64,000 nucleotides of DNA. Source: Spirometra erinaceieuropaei. Lineage: Eukaryota > Platyhelminthes > Cestoda > Diphyllobothriidea > Diphyllobothriidae. The notes below the pieces were generated by a model that was given only the letters and a program-made list of their open reading frames with translations, did no database searches and had not been told where the DNA came from. The translations under genes and the position numbers were made by a program. Position 1 is the stretch's first letter. The number at the start of each line of letters is the position of its first letter. The DNA is taken from the NCBI GenBank assembly GCA_902702965.1, contig CACRXP010000168.1:382626-446625 (forward strand), in the 5' to 3' direction. This document shows, one piece after another, positions 45,886 to 56,600 of the stretch.

Positions 45886-46185
45886 TCGAGCGTGCGTCGG
45901 GACTACGCTCTTTTGCAAATACCACCAAATCACATGGCCGGGTGGGCTCCTCGAATCGATTATCTTCCCCGTCCCAGGAAACCTCATACACCCCGTCCCA
46001 TCACTGTTTGCCAGGGGCCTTTGGTACGGCGCCTCGACCAAATGTCAGTCATGCACTTCACGGTCGGTTTGACTTTTTGACGATTCTAAGACAGCTTCCT
46101 TCCTATTAAATCACCTCGAACGTGCGTCGGGACTGCGCTCTTTTGCGAACATCTCCAAGTCACACGGTGGGGTGGGCTCCTCGGC
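45886..46185 (+). repeat. Low-copy repeat S, copy 2, flanked by a tandem duplication
   Basis: 45965-46105 matches 42200-42365. On either side lie direct copies of a ~72-bp unit, 45886-45957 and 46111-46180 (CGTGCGTCGGGACT, CTCTTTTGC and GGGTGGGCTCCTCG). The repeat is therefore either inserted in, or part of, a larger tandem unit of about 225 bp. Confidence 0.6.
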
Positions 46186-46416
46186 GTTTCCCGGGAGACC
46201 AACACACGACCTTATAGTAAACGACAAACCTCACCGGCTGTGACTAGGTTTTCCCGAGCGAATTCTCGTCATTTCCATTGACCCTATCTGGCCTACCTTT
46301 AGTGCCCTTTCTTGCGTTAAAAAGTCTTTTTTCAGCCATTAATTGTCTGCGAGTTGTCCGTCTGTTAAAATTACTTCTTGTCGATACAGGCGAAAATAAG
46401 AGTTACAGGTAGAAGT

Positions 46417-46432
46417 TGCTAATAAGCAACGA
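46417..46432 (+). repeat. Small perfect hairpin GTTGCT-AATA-AGCAAC
   Basis: A six-base-pair stem with a four-base loop, 16 bp upstream (on +) of the hammerhead-like motif at 46448. Confidence 0.4.
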
Positions 46433-46447
46433 GAGTTTTATTCACCT

Positions 46448-46486
46448 GACGTTTTGGGCTTACATTTGAAGCCATCATCAGAGACA
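46448..46486 (-). ncRNA. Hammerhead-like ribozyme motif H1 (core mutated)
   Basis: On the minus strand: GTCTCTGATGA, then T, GGCTT-loop-AAGCC (stem II), then CAAAACGTC. The CTGATGA box and the CGTC cleavage block are intact, but the GAAA box reads AAAA, so activity is doubtful. It aligns with H2 and H3 (49611-49652, 54553-54591). Confidence 0.5.
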
Positions 46487-49400
46487 CAGTATCGGGACAT
46501 GGTAATGTCTGCAGTATCTATTGTCTGCAGTCGCCACGCGTCTGCATACCTATCGAAAATTGGCGACGTCCGCATACGTCGCAGATAGATGCACTTGATG
46601 CGATAAGGGTTTGATTGCCCTCATCGAACTCGTTAACTGCCGCAACTCTACCACTGGCGTTGGTTATTTGTGTTCGACTATCTCTGATGACGTCAAGCCG
46701 ACAAAACACTTGTTCCAGCGATTGCACCTTAAAAGTGCATTTCTCAAGCACCGAGTCATCTAGATTTGTGTGTCTGTGTCCCTTTAACTCCGCCGAATAG
46801 GACTAGCAGGGTTTCTGTCGTGTTTGCTTAGTTCAAGTGAAGCACTTAGCATCTGTTTGGATGCGTGTGCCTTGGGCGCAAACTGCCTTGACAGTCGCTG
46901 TGCCGGCGGTCATCACCCATCCTATTGACTGAGTCCTAACACTACAGTACGATGACGATGATGATGAAGCCTGCCGTTCTCACTACAATCCAGTCTTGTT
47001 TTCATTTGCTGACTGTGACTTTTCCACCTCCCTCCGCCCTGCCTTCACCTCGATCACGTATCTGCAGCCAACACTATGTTCTCCTTCATCCGGCACTATG
47101 CAACATACCTGGATTCGCGTTCCTCCAGTTACCGCGAAGTGGCCTTTGACCTTTGCAAAATCAAACGAAAGTGAGTCACTAACCCCCCCTTTCCCACTTT
47201 TTGTGCAGACGCGCACATCCTTGATATCTGAGTGAGAAGAGGGGTTATTTGTACGGTCTGATGGATCGGGACGCGTGTGATAGGCATAGACGAGGCGAGC
47301 CTGTAGTCAGCGATGGATCCGGATCACATCTCGGTCCATCTTGAATTCGCCCTGTCATTAGAACTTGGAAAAAAGGAGAGAAAGAGGGGGTTTATGCTGC
47401 GCAGGCCTTCCTCACCACAATCCTAACAACTTGTAAGTTGCGGACGCCTCCCTAGCCAACAATGGTCTTCCAACAATGGTCTCCCTAGCCAACAATGGTC
47501 TTCTGTTTCGCCCTGCGCCACTGCTTCAGCAATCGAGGTAGTACCTTCAAACTGTCTTGAGTAATCTTGAGATGTTAGACTGCGTACCACATAAACGGTT
47601 TTGTGAATGGTCATGAAAATCGGCATACTACTCTACTACGCACCACTACTTTTCTGTCTCATGCTGTGCCGACCAAGCTATAATGCTGACGCGCGCGCGC
47701 CAATGGTACAAACTTTGGGGTGGGGCTGTGACCGATGAAACAGTGTTCCTTTTCGAAATAATAGGCACGAGGAAGCCGCCTCCACCCCTTCAAAGGGAAC
47801 TGTTTTGTCTGTTCCGTGTCTATTGCGCATGGTCTTTGGCACCTTTTAAACCAACCACATTTCCGTTCGCGGCCTCGAGTTTGTACCGACGGGATTTTTG
47901 TGATAATGGTACTTGACCGATGTACCACGTAGCACACTCAGGGCTGCTCTTTTTTGCCGGCGTGCTCCTCACCCTAGTCGAGTATATTTTTTGCGGTGTC
48001 GAGCTCTTTAGGCATTCGATGCCAGCCTTTGTCAGATATTGCCGCTAACCGGACTGCTGCGTTATTCAGGAAAATCAAACACCTGATTTCTTTTAGTATA
48101 ACATTGTGTTCCGCGTAGAAAAAAACGGAGGTGAAAAGCAGCCTGACGGCAGGAACTGACCTGCAAGTTTTTATCATCCTGCATAATGTAAGGAAGTTCC
48201 GTTTGCCGGCGTGAGGCGTCTTCATTGGGGCGTTAACCATCTCCACGTCTCCCCCCCCCCACCCACAACTCAAGTCACCTTCGTCCACCCAAGCCGTGGT
48301 GATCGCTGTCCAGTATGCGGATGAATCATCATCACATAGGCATGTATTTCTCATGCAGTCACGTTCTATTACACACACCTAACACCAGTGGATCATCGAG
48401 CTGCAAGAGACACAGTGGCACAAGTTGGGGAGTGCTGCCTACCAGACTCTGACTCTGAGCAGATTGTAAATTTTCCACCTACTCAGCCGGCGGATTGAAG
48501 ACCGCTTGTGACACCCCTGCCCACAACCCACCAGCCCTGGCCTCCGATTGACGTCGGGGGGAGATGGGCGGACCTTGCCAACCCATCATCTCTTCTAAAT
48601 TCCTTCCTTTTTCGTACTCCTCATTCACCCTCTGTGGAACAGCTTCAGGGGTGACGGTGGTGGTGCTGGCGACGGCAGTGATGATGATGCTGATGACGAC
48701 AACGATATACGTTTGTGCATAGCTGCTTCATTGGTTGTGTTCCTCTAGACGAGGTGCGCCACTGCTTCTCTAAACTAGCACAGCAGTCGCATTTGCTTAT
48801 GGCACGCATTAGACAGGGACTCGCGTAAGGTCATGCCACCTGGACTTCGCCTGACACCCACCGTCCACCATGAGTCTGTTCTGAGGCTAGCCGCTACCCC
48901 CGGGATAACTTTCTCCGCCGAGGGTTAAAAGCAACTGAGTGCCAACTGAATTATCTCTCAAACGTCTAGTTAGGTTAGTGAGGGAAGATGGGGGAAGTCG
49001 CCCATGTTGAAGCAAATGTGGACGGGGCGAATGCGCGGTCAGTTACGTGGCCCAAGTCCATTTCAGATCGTCTGGACCATGTCTTGTTATTGGAGCAGGG
49101 TGGATATGAGCGGGCAGCGAGACCAGTGCTGCGCAACGCTGGCGCGCCCAACCGCCCTGCGTCTTCTTACCAGTTATCTTTATCTATACAATATCCTCGA
49201 CTCTGTGCGTGCAATGCCTTAGGACTACAAGGGCCTCCTAGAAGAACAAGACTGTTTCGTCTTGGATTTTGGCTATACCGTCAGCGTCATCTTTCAGCAT
49301 GGAGTCGCCGCCTAAGTAGGTTTGGTAACACACTCCGCCCGCCTGCGAGGGAACTCGCTCGCGACGCCAAGCCTTCAAACTCTCATAAGTATTGACACCT

Positions 49401-49610
49401 CAGTCGTGATGATTGCCAATAAAAAGGGGCGGAGAGGATGCTGGACCCGGCTGTTCGAAAACGGAATACCAACTAGACGAGGTTTAGCCAACTCTCGCGA
49501 GGCATAGGCTGTACTATTTCATGACGCTGTGAAATCTGGAGCCGGCCAAACCAATACTGATGGTAATTCAGATGACGAAGATGTGGTCATTGGAACGCGA
49601 AGTTAATTGG

Positions 49611-49652
49611 CCTGGCGTTTCAGGTTCTCTGTTGAACCCATCATCAGAGACG
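49611..49652 (-). ncRNA. Hammerhead-like ribozyme motif H2 (cleavage triplet mutated)
   Basis: Minus strand: GTCTCTGATGA, T, GGGTTC-loop-GAACCT (stem II), GAAACGCC. The CTGATGA and GAAA boxes and stem II are intact, but the expected CGTC block is CGCC, changing the U before the cleavage site. Confidence 0.55.
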
Positions 49653-49659
49653 GTTGCAG

Positions 49660-51950
49660 ATAAAGGTAGTGGAGGTAAAAAGAGTGCAGTATTTATAGTA
49701 CATAGCTGCCGTTGGATGACATGCGTACTATACTTGACAGCCCTCGCGATCACCGCTAGGGGTCGTAATTGATGGGTTGATGACTCGCCAGTCCGCGTCC
49801 TAGTCGTTAATTGCCTCAACTTCATCATCCGTGTTGAATGTTGGCGTGTTTATTGCTCGGCAACATGGCTCGCTGTCACTGGGATTGTTACTCGCCCGCG
49901 CCCTCCCTTCGTGACTGATCCCCCTGCCCAGGAAGTGTCTCAACACGTAATCTGGTAACCGGGAGGTCATTACGCTTGTTGATGGACCGCAGGCCTGAGA
50001 ACCATGACTCGAGCAGCTTGCGCCTCACTCAGTTGTCGACTCTTGCGAGGATTTCGGCCTCTCCAAAACTTGAAAATATGGCCGGGTCCCGTGGCATGGG
50101 CCGCCACCTGAAAGCTAGCATCTTTTTCTCCTTACCGCTACTGCGTGCTCGGCCGTCTGCGTTCGGCGGTAATCATTCCAAATGCAGATAGGCACACGTT
50201 AGTCACCACTGCTCCCATGGGATAGGGGTGGCCGTCTTCGTGCTTCACGATCGAACAAGAAAAGCATCCCACCGGTGTGGGCATGTTTCGTACCATGCCT
50301 TACACCACGTTTCGTCACACGCCGGAGTGCGTTCCTAATTTATGCACTGAATTTGTTTGTGCACGCTCCCGCCCTCAATTGTTTACTTGTCCTCTATGCT
50401 GTCTATTTGCATAACCATCTTTAGCAGTGTCAATAGCAGGCTGAAGGCAAGACTGTGGGTCAACGACTGCCATACTGCGTCGCCATCTTCCTGCGATTGG
50501 ACACTTGTGGCGGGGGAAGCCCTTATCAAAGTTCAAGTAGCCAGCTGCAAGTCTGGTTTCAAAACCCTCTGGCCCGGGCTGCGGCAGCCATTAGATTACT
50601 GGTCATAGTCGACTTGGGGTCTGCGAGACTCCGTGCATTCCCTGCTGAAGCCCATACGGATCTTCTAAACTCTTAGTGTAACAGGGGCATATTTCCCTGA
50701 CTGTTCCCATTAGGATGGTATATAGTGGTCAAATTTAACATGCGCGATCACGACCGGAAAACTTCGGGAACCATCTGAGGTCGTCCTCGCATCTGGTGGT
50801 GTATCACTGGTTATCATTTCACCCGAAACCCACCGACAATTTTCTTTGCGTTGAGCGCGTGCTTATGCAGACTTAAGATTCACTTTTACTCCTTAAAACG
50901 CTCCAGTTGGTGTGAACACTAGTCGGTGCTCGTCACCGTGCGACTACCTTGGGACCATAAAGCGAAATACCCATCTCCTGTCCTGCGCATCAGGATGGAT
51001 CAGTGAGCGCCATCCCCACGCAACAAGGAGAGGGGGAAAAAAGTTCATATGATAAAATCAATACTGATGGCATCGCCACCTTGGGATGTTTTGTCCGCGC
51101 CCGCTATAAGAGAGCGCTCGACGTTTGCGCAGTCCGCCGGCCGTCTCAACCGGACAGCGGGGGTGGGGCGGTTTATCCTCTCCTCGTCTGCTCCAGCTCA
51201 CGGCGCGACCGGGAGTCTTTTTTCCCCGTGCGCATTGTATAGCCGCGCGTTGGTGTGGCCTATCAAAATCTTCCTATTCACGCGCTCGTGGGGACGCTTG
51301 CAGCACACGCCTCCATGTGTGGCGGCAGCAGCAGCAACTGGAGGAGTCCGCGTGGGCAATTTTTCCTCGGAAAAAAGACTGGTTAAATTCAGCAAAAATT
51401 TTCATGTCTGTCTGGCTGCTACTTGCTTGCCAACACCCTCTGGATGCCAGCGTTGTCCTTTTTGTCCCAGGGGCGCAACTAACGCACCGAAGTCACACGC
51501 AGACCCTTCTTTAAGTGTCGCAGACTTGCTCCGGCATTGTCGGCATGGCCGCCGAGTCAGGTGATAACTCGTTGTAAACGAGAATGACCATCGTTGTCCG
51601 AAAGGAGTACTTGTGAGGCAGGTGTGAATTGGATTCCTGTGCGAGAACCGTGTAAATATGAGTGTTGACGCAGTGGCCGGCCCGAGGAGAACCATCCGTC
51701 TGCATGTATCACACACCTGCTGGTACATCACTCTACAGGAGGCGGACTTCACGTACACGAATCTTGCATCTCTGCAAGGTTAGAACTCGAGTCCCTCTCC
51801 CCTCCCCCGTAATGCAGGTGGTCCTGGGCCAAATTCCAGAAGGAGTATCTATTCCCGTGTCCTAACCCAAACCTGGAATATAGCGCAGGTCCATCAGTGT
51901 TGGGGGGGTTTCTTCCCCTTTTCCTACCAGGCAAGGTGGGTTATGGTTGG
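49660..51950. other. No gene recognised
   Basis: The frames at 50357-50676 and 51003-51564 are open for 70-170 codons in overlapping GC-rich frames but show no domain. I do not support them as genes. Confidence 0.35.
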
Positions 51951-51953
51951 TAA

Positions 51954-52009
51954 GAAGGAGGCACGATCGCCGGGACAAGAGCTCTTGTCCCAGCAATCGT
52001 GTCTCCTTC
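51954..52009. repeat. 56-bp near-perfect palindrome
   Basis: Arms of 28 bp meet with no spacer at 51981/51982 (centre GGGACAAGAGCTCTTGTCCC). Four mismatched pairs lie in the outer half. It could form a strong hairpin or cruciform. No gene 3' end stands near enough to call it a terminator or histone-type stem-loop. Confidence 0.8.
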
Positions 52010-52248
52010 ACAACTCCTTTCTGGGACTCGTCTCTTCGCCTCTGTTGATTATGATTGGGGTTAGATTGGAGATAGGTACCCCTTCCTGGAATCTAGGACA
52101 AGGTTGTCTCTATTAGGAGGGGTCTCTACTCCCATGTCTTACCGCTGGAAATTGCCATGCGGCCTCCTTAAGGGGGAGTTATTGCAATCTGACCCTCGGT
52201 CTGGCCGACCGAATTATTCCATCAGTTGTCTAGCTAGTTGGGATAGCT

Positions 52249-52660
52249 GGCCAGATCGCAGTTGGTAGCCAGGCCCCGTATTACGGGTGGCAGGGGGGGG
52301 GGGGGGGCTTGTTTACTGGGACTATTTTGTGGGGCTCCATAATCACATCTGACCCGTTTAGCTTCCGTTTTACGGTTGAGGTTAGGATTAGCCCACCGCT
52401 TAATGGTTTCCGATTTTCAGGTTAGGGCTATGCCTTTAGGCTTAGGTTTTCGGGTTTCGGTTAGGGTTTGAGCGTACGCATTGGTTTTAGTATTACGGTT
52501 AGGCTTCTCAGTTATGGCTATGTTTAAGGGCTACAGTTACGTTCACGATTTCGGTTAGGGTTAGGGTTAGTGATGCGGTGAAGGTTAACGGTTAACGTTT
52601 AAGGTTGAGGTTAGGTTCGCCGTCCGCATCTCATTCCTGGCTATCAACTGCGATCTAGCC
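52249..52660 (+). mobile_element. hAT-like MITE with telomere-type repeats, copy T1 (412 bp)
   Basis: Terminal inverted repeats of about 25 bp: GGCCAGATCGCAGTTGGT at 52249 and its inverse (ATCAACTGCGATCTAGCC) ending 52660. Perfect 8-bp target duplications GGATAGCT flank it at 52241-52248 and 52661-52668, the hallmark of the hAT superfamily. The interior is non-coding and rich in degenerate GGTTAGGG units, with a pure triplet GGTTAGGGTTAGGGTTAG at 52555-52572 and a run of 15 G at 52293-52307. Copy T2 lies inverted at 54631. Confidence 0.8.
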
Positions 52661-52668
52661 GGATAGCT

Positions 52669-54370
52669 TAAAAACGTCAGGTTAGTTAAACGCTAGAGTC
52701 GGCATTTGACCATTTACCTCTCCCCTTATCCTTGGCATCATCCCCTGTAGGTTAAATCTAGACCCGAACTCCTGCTTCATCTCATTCGTAGGCCAGTGGG
52801 TCTCACGTTCGACTTCTTCAGTTTGTTCTTCGTTGCTTTCGGGCAGCCCCTCTCCACAATCTGAGCGCTGTCTTTACGGTTTTTTTTTCCTGTTGGGCTC
52901 CGCCGGTTTGTTTCGTTTTTTTTACATGACAATCCTCGGCCTCCTTATGATAAAACGCTGGATCAGGATTCACTGGTGTGTACATGTGAGCGGACCGCAA
53001 CCGACGTAATGCTATATCAAGTTAGTCCGTAGGAGGCGGCGGGAATCACTACTGTCATAGAGGAGGCGTAGCAGTAACTTCCACGGAAACTCGTTTACAG
53101 TGAAGCCAGCTTTCTCACCATTTCTTTGTCGTCCCATCTTTCAGGCGAAAGTCACTTGAAGAAGCAAACATCGTGGCCCGACCCCTAGTTATGAGTAGAT
53201 GCCATTTATCCACTCAGTTGGTTCACCCCTAAACCACAACTGTTAGTACATCGTGGTTGTATCAAAGTCCGTTTGGTTGTTTGCAGAGGGGAAACCAAAC
53301 ACTCAAGGTCGGCTACACGCCTTCCCTGTCCCATGTTTCGGTGGCCACACCATCCCATTTGGGGGGCTCCCGTGGCGTAGTGTTCTATTGCTCACCGGGA
53401 TGCCAGGGTTTGGACCCCAGCCTTGTCGTCTTCTTAATGATGATAATGGTGCTTACTGGTCAATGCCAAAGAATCGACATGTCTACTACTAACAGCCCGT
53501 GGTGCCTTGCTCGGGCGCAAACCCTACATCTTTAACGTGACAAAATTATTCGGATTTTTACTGCACATACTCTTTATGTGGCCAAAATCGATTCAGCCCT
53601 CATGTGGAGACGGTTTTTTTCGTCATCTTTGCCAGTTAGTTGGCGTTATTCGCGAACCTCCTCCTCCTCCTCCTGCCCCAGCAACCACACATCGTATGCA
53701 AATCTGAAGCAGTTTATCCTCGGCATGAATTTGAAGCAGACAAGCACAGCGGAATTTACTGGAACCAGCAAATTTCGCGACACCTTATAAACTGCAACCT
53801 GTCGCTGCATAACAGCGATAACGAATGATGTAGATACAGAGATTTGAATTTCCACAGGAAAAATAAATGCAAAACAGCAAGGCCATCGTTTAACACCCAC
53901 AGGCTAGTCAATAAAATGGTAAATTAAAAACATATATTGGGAAAGAAAATGGAAAAATGAACACGCAGAGCAGGGCGTGTAAGTCAAGGGGCTAAGGTTG
54001 ACCACGTGGTCCAGCTGTTTGCATAAGTCGGGTTTCTCCTGTCGTATGTAGGCTGCCTCCAAGTAGCGCAGTGCTCGAGTTGTTCTTACCCGAGCTAATA
54101 CACGGGAGATGTTTTGGGGTCAACATACCGACCACCATCTAAGTGGTGCTTTTTCAGAGAAGAACGAAAAATTTTATTTTCCCGCTTTATAAGCCATTCA
54201 GGAAGGGGCTCAACTGACCTGGCTGCCAACTACCATTGCGTTCGCCTAATGTACTTGCATTCACTACTGCATGTGGAATTCGTAAACACACTTTGAGGTG
54301 GCGTGCAATAGCAAGACATCCTTTGTCTGTGGAATTGGGATAGCTTTAGTGGGACTGCCTTGTATGTCTG
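52669..54370. other. No gene recognised
   Basis: No exon or element identified. At 53345-53420 a tRNA-like segment (GTGGCGTAGTG and GGGTTTGGACCCC) may be an old SINE head. CTC triplets at 53660-53674. Confidence 0.35.
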
Positions 54371-54622
54371 TCAGTCGTGGGAATATTGATTACTTGATAG
54401 GCGTCTGGTGTTGGGCCTTAATTTAGCTTTGAGGGTTGCGGTCCTTCGGGTGCAAGAACGTAAGGAGCACTGTTCATCAGAAATTGGCCTGCTTAACCTA
54501 CTACTCTTGCATGAACAACAGACACAACCATGAACAAGGGCTTTACTAGCCTGACGTTTCGGATTCTCGCTCGAATCCATCATCAGAGACCCTGACAGAT
54601 ACGTGTGGTTCGTGCGCAGGAA
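54371..54622 (-). repeat. Hammerhead-bearing repeat unit, minus orientation (Penelope terminal-repeat-like)
   Basis: On the minus strand this ~250-bp unit contains the H3 motif followed by TAAAGCCCTTGTTCATGG and TGTTGTTCATGCAAGAGTAG. The same order of segments recurs in plus orientation at 55058-55330. The two units bracket MITE T2. Confidence 0.5.
54553..54591 (-). ncRNA. Hammerhead-like ribozyme motif H3 (best copy)
   Basis: Minus strand: GGTCT, CTGATGA, T, GGATTC-GAGCGA-GAATCC (6-bp perfect stem II), GAAAC, GTC, AGGCT. Both core boxes and the GTC cleavage triplet are present, and stem I can form about five pairs (GGTCT/AGGCT, with wobbles). Stem III is only the A-C/G-U pair with no loop, as in small Penelope-associated hammerhead variants that cleave as dimers. 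One extra U between CTGATGA and stem II departs from the textbook consensus and is shared by all copies here. Confidence 0.65.
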
Positions 54623-54630
54623 GTTAAAGT

Positions 54631-55040
54631 GGCTAGATCGCAGTTGGTAGCCAGGAATGCGGAAGTGGACGACGACCCTAATCCTAACCCTAAACTCAAC
54701 CTTAAAATTTAGCCGTTAACCCTAACGGCAACCCTAATCCTAACCGAAATCGTAAACGGAACCGTAGCCCTTAGCCATAGCCGTAACTGAACTACCTAAC
54801 AGTAATTCTGAGACCTAATCGTACGCTCAAACGCCAACCGTAAACCGGAAACTTAAGCCAAAAGGCATAGCCCTAACCCGAAAATCGGAAACCATTTACC
54901 GGTACCCTAATCCTAACCTCAAACGTAAAACGGAAGCCAAATGGGTCAGATGTGATTATGGAACACCACAAAATAGCCCCAGTAAACAAACCCCCCAGCC
55001 ATCTGTAATACGGGACCTGGCTACGAACTGCGATCTAGCC
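54631..55040 (-). mobile_element. hAT-like MITE with telomere-type repeats, copy T2 (410 bp)
   Basis: Reverse-complement copy of T1. TIRs are GGCTAGATCGCAGTTGGT at 54631 and ACGAACTGCGATCTAGCC ending 55040. Flanks GTTAAAGT (54623-54630) and GTCAAAGT (55041-55048) match at 7 of 8 bases, again an 8-bp target duplication. The interior holds CCTAACCC variants (54674-54760, 54840-54920). Confidence 0.8.
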
Positions 55041-55057
55041 GTCAAAGTATTTATAGG

Positions 55058-55330
55058 ATGCAGTCGCGACTGAATCCGAAGCTTCCAGCGATTGCTTCTA
55101 CTTTTTACCAACTAACATCGCTAATCATGCTTGTTTGCTGTTCATGCAAGGGTAGTGAATTTAGCCGGCGAAATTTTGATGCTGTCGCGATCGCAACCCG
55201 TAAATACTTCAACCTCCTGTGCACGAATCACCCGTATCTGTCGCTGACGCTGGGTTTGAGCGAAAATGCGAAACGTCAAGCGAATAAAACTCTTCTTTCA
55301 GCGATCGCTTCTACTTTTAATAAAAAAAAA
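55058..55330 (+). repeat. Hammerhead-bearing repeat unit, plus orientation, with degenerate motif H4
   Basis: Inverted relative of 54371-54622. H4 at about 55243-55283 reads CTGACGC, T, GGGTTT-GAGCGA-AAATGC, GAAACGTCAAGCG: cleavage block and GAAA box intact, CTGATGA box mutated, stem II weakened. A second 3'-half remnant (GAATCCGAAGCTTCCAGC) at 55072-55089 suggests two units in tandem, about 190-200 bp apart. Confidence 0.5.
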
Positions 55331-56600
55331 CTCGCAAAATATCTACAGTTACGGCGATAACACACAGTTGTGGCAGCACAACATTGCGTTGTCACTCGCA
55401 CCCGCGTGTGGTCTGGACCGCCCCTACTGTTGCTTATTCCACTTCGTGTGTGGTACGCCTACACGACATTGTCTGTTACTGTACGCACCCTCGCCCCCCG
55501 TCGTCTTCGTCCTGTCTAGCCAAGGTGTCTGAGTCAGGGAAGGAAGGGTGCGCAAATCTTCCCTGGCATAAAACTGCATCGCGCGCAGGTCACCGATGCT
55601 ACACCCACTGCCTGGGGCACGCTATGTGGACGTCGTTGCTCGCGGCAGTTGGACTGCCACATTGGCAAAGTGACAGTCCACAGCTGAAGGGCCTGTGCGC
55701 AGGGCCTGTAGGCAGCAAGTGACAGTTATCGTCCATGTCCCGGTGTGGCGCGAGGTAGAGAAAAGCTGTGATTTTCTCGTGAATCGGAGTGTTTGTGGTC
55801 CGACTCACGTCTTGCAAGACACCTTTTGTTGCTGCGCGCATACCCACTCTCCCATNNNNNNNNNNNNNNNNNNNNNNNNNNNNNNNNNNNNNNNNNNNNN
55901 NNNNNNNNNNNNNNNNNNNNNNNNNNNNNNNNNNNNNNNNNNNNNNNNNNNNNNNNNNNNNNNNNNNNNNNNNNNNNNNNNNNNNNNNNNNNNNNNNNNN
56001 NNNNNNNNNNNNNNNNNTTTGTTCGCACACGCTTTCCCACTTCACGCTGCCCCATATGAGCGCATTCGCGCAATGTGTCCAAAAACCAAATGCGGCGTGA
56101 GGGTATCCTCTAGCACGTTGTTGGGTAAAAGACAACCACCGTGAGCGCCTCCGATTGCCCTGGTTGTTGGTTCTTCCCGCCCCGACTTTTGGATCCCTCC
56201 CACAAAACATGCACAGGTTTAGTTATGGCTCTAAGGAGAGTACACCGATAGGTCGGCCTAAGTGGCTGTTGTGTTTTATTTGTTTATCAAGTTTTTTGCC
56301 CCTCTCATATGTGCATTGTTCGAAACTCGGTCTCTATCTCCTCTCCTCTCAACTCATACAGGCGCGATGAAACCAACCTCCGCACTATGCCCTTGACAAA
56401 GGTTAGTTTGCATTTTTGCCTCTGTGAATTGAAATTGCCCTCCTCCCTCTCCCCCTTTCGCCGACCCTCACTCCCCCACTACCTCAAACCCTACGAAAAG
56501 TGTATTACTTATGTCATCCTAGTTTTGCAGCGCGCTCCACTTTGTCTGCAGTATCGCATGCTACATCGCTGTCATGATACTTGCATTTCGTACAGCTGTG
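55331..56600. repeat. Low-copy repeat U and assembly gap; no gene
   Basis: 55731-55855 is a diverged direct copy of 58651-58767 (shared GTTTGTGGT(C/T)CGACTCA and CTTTTTGTTGCTG-type blocks). The gap 55856-56017 follows directly. No exon is seen. Confidence 0.5.
55856..56017. other. Assembly gap (162 N)
   Basis: Unresolved bases. Confidence 0.95.

Larger units (their letters stand above)
46187..49600. other. No gene recognised; small tandem repeat
   Basis: Apart from the hammerhead-like motif at 46448-46486, the only structure is a CTAGCCAACAATGGTCTTC-type tandem at 47451-47505 (three partial units), a GCGC run at 47691-47700, a C run at 48250-48259 and GAT/GGT-rich patches at 46950-46966 and 48653-48695. 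The 135-codon frame at 48988-49395 shows no domain. Confidence 0.4.

Noticed and set aside
51003..51564. 171-codon gene in GC-rich DNA
   Set aside because: Three overlapping frames are open together, which points to composition rather than selection; no domain is visible.
52360..54920. True telomere or chromosome end
   Set aside because: The TTAGGG-like tracts are degenerate, occur in opposite orientations and are bounded by TIRs and 8-bp duplications within a MITE.
55599..56210. Long open frames across the N gap
   Set aside because: Most of their length is unresolved bases.
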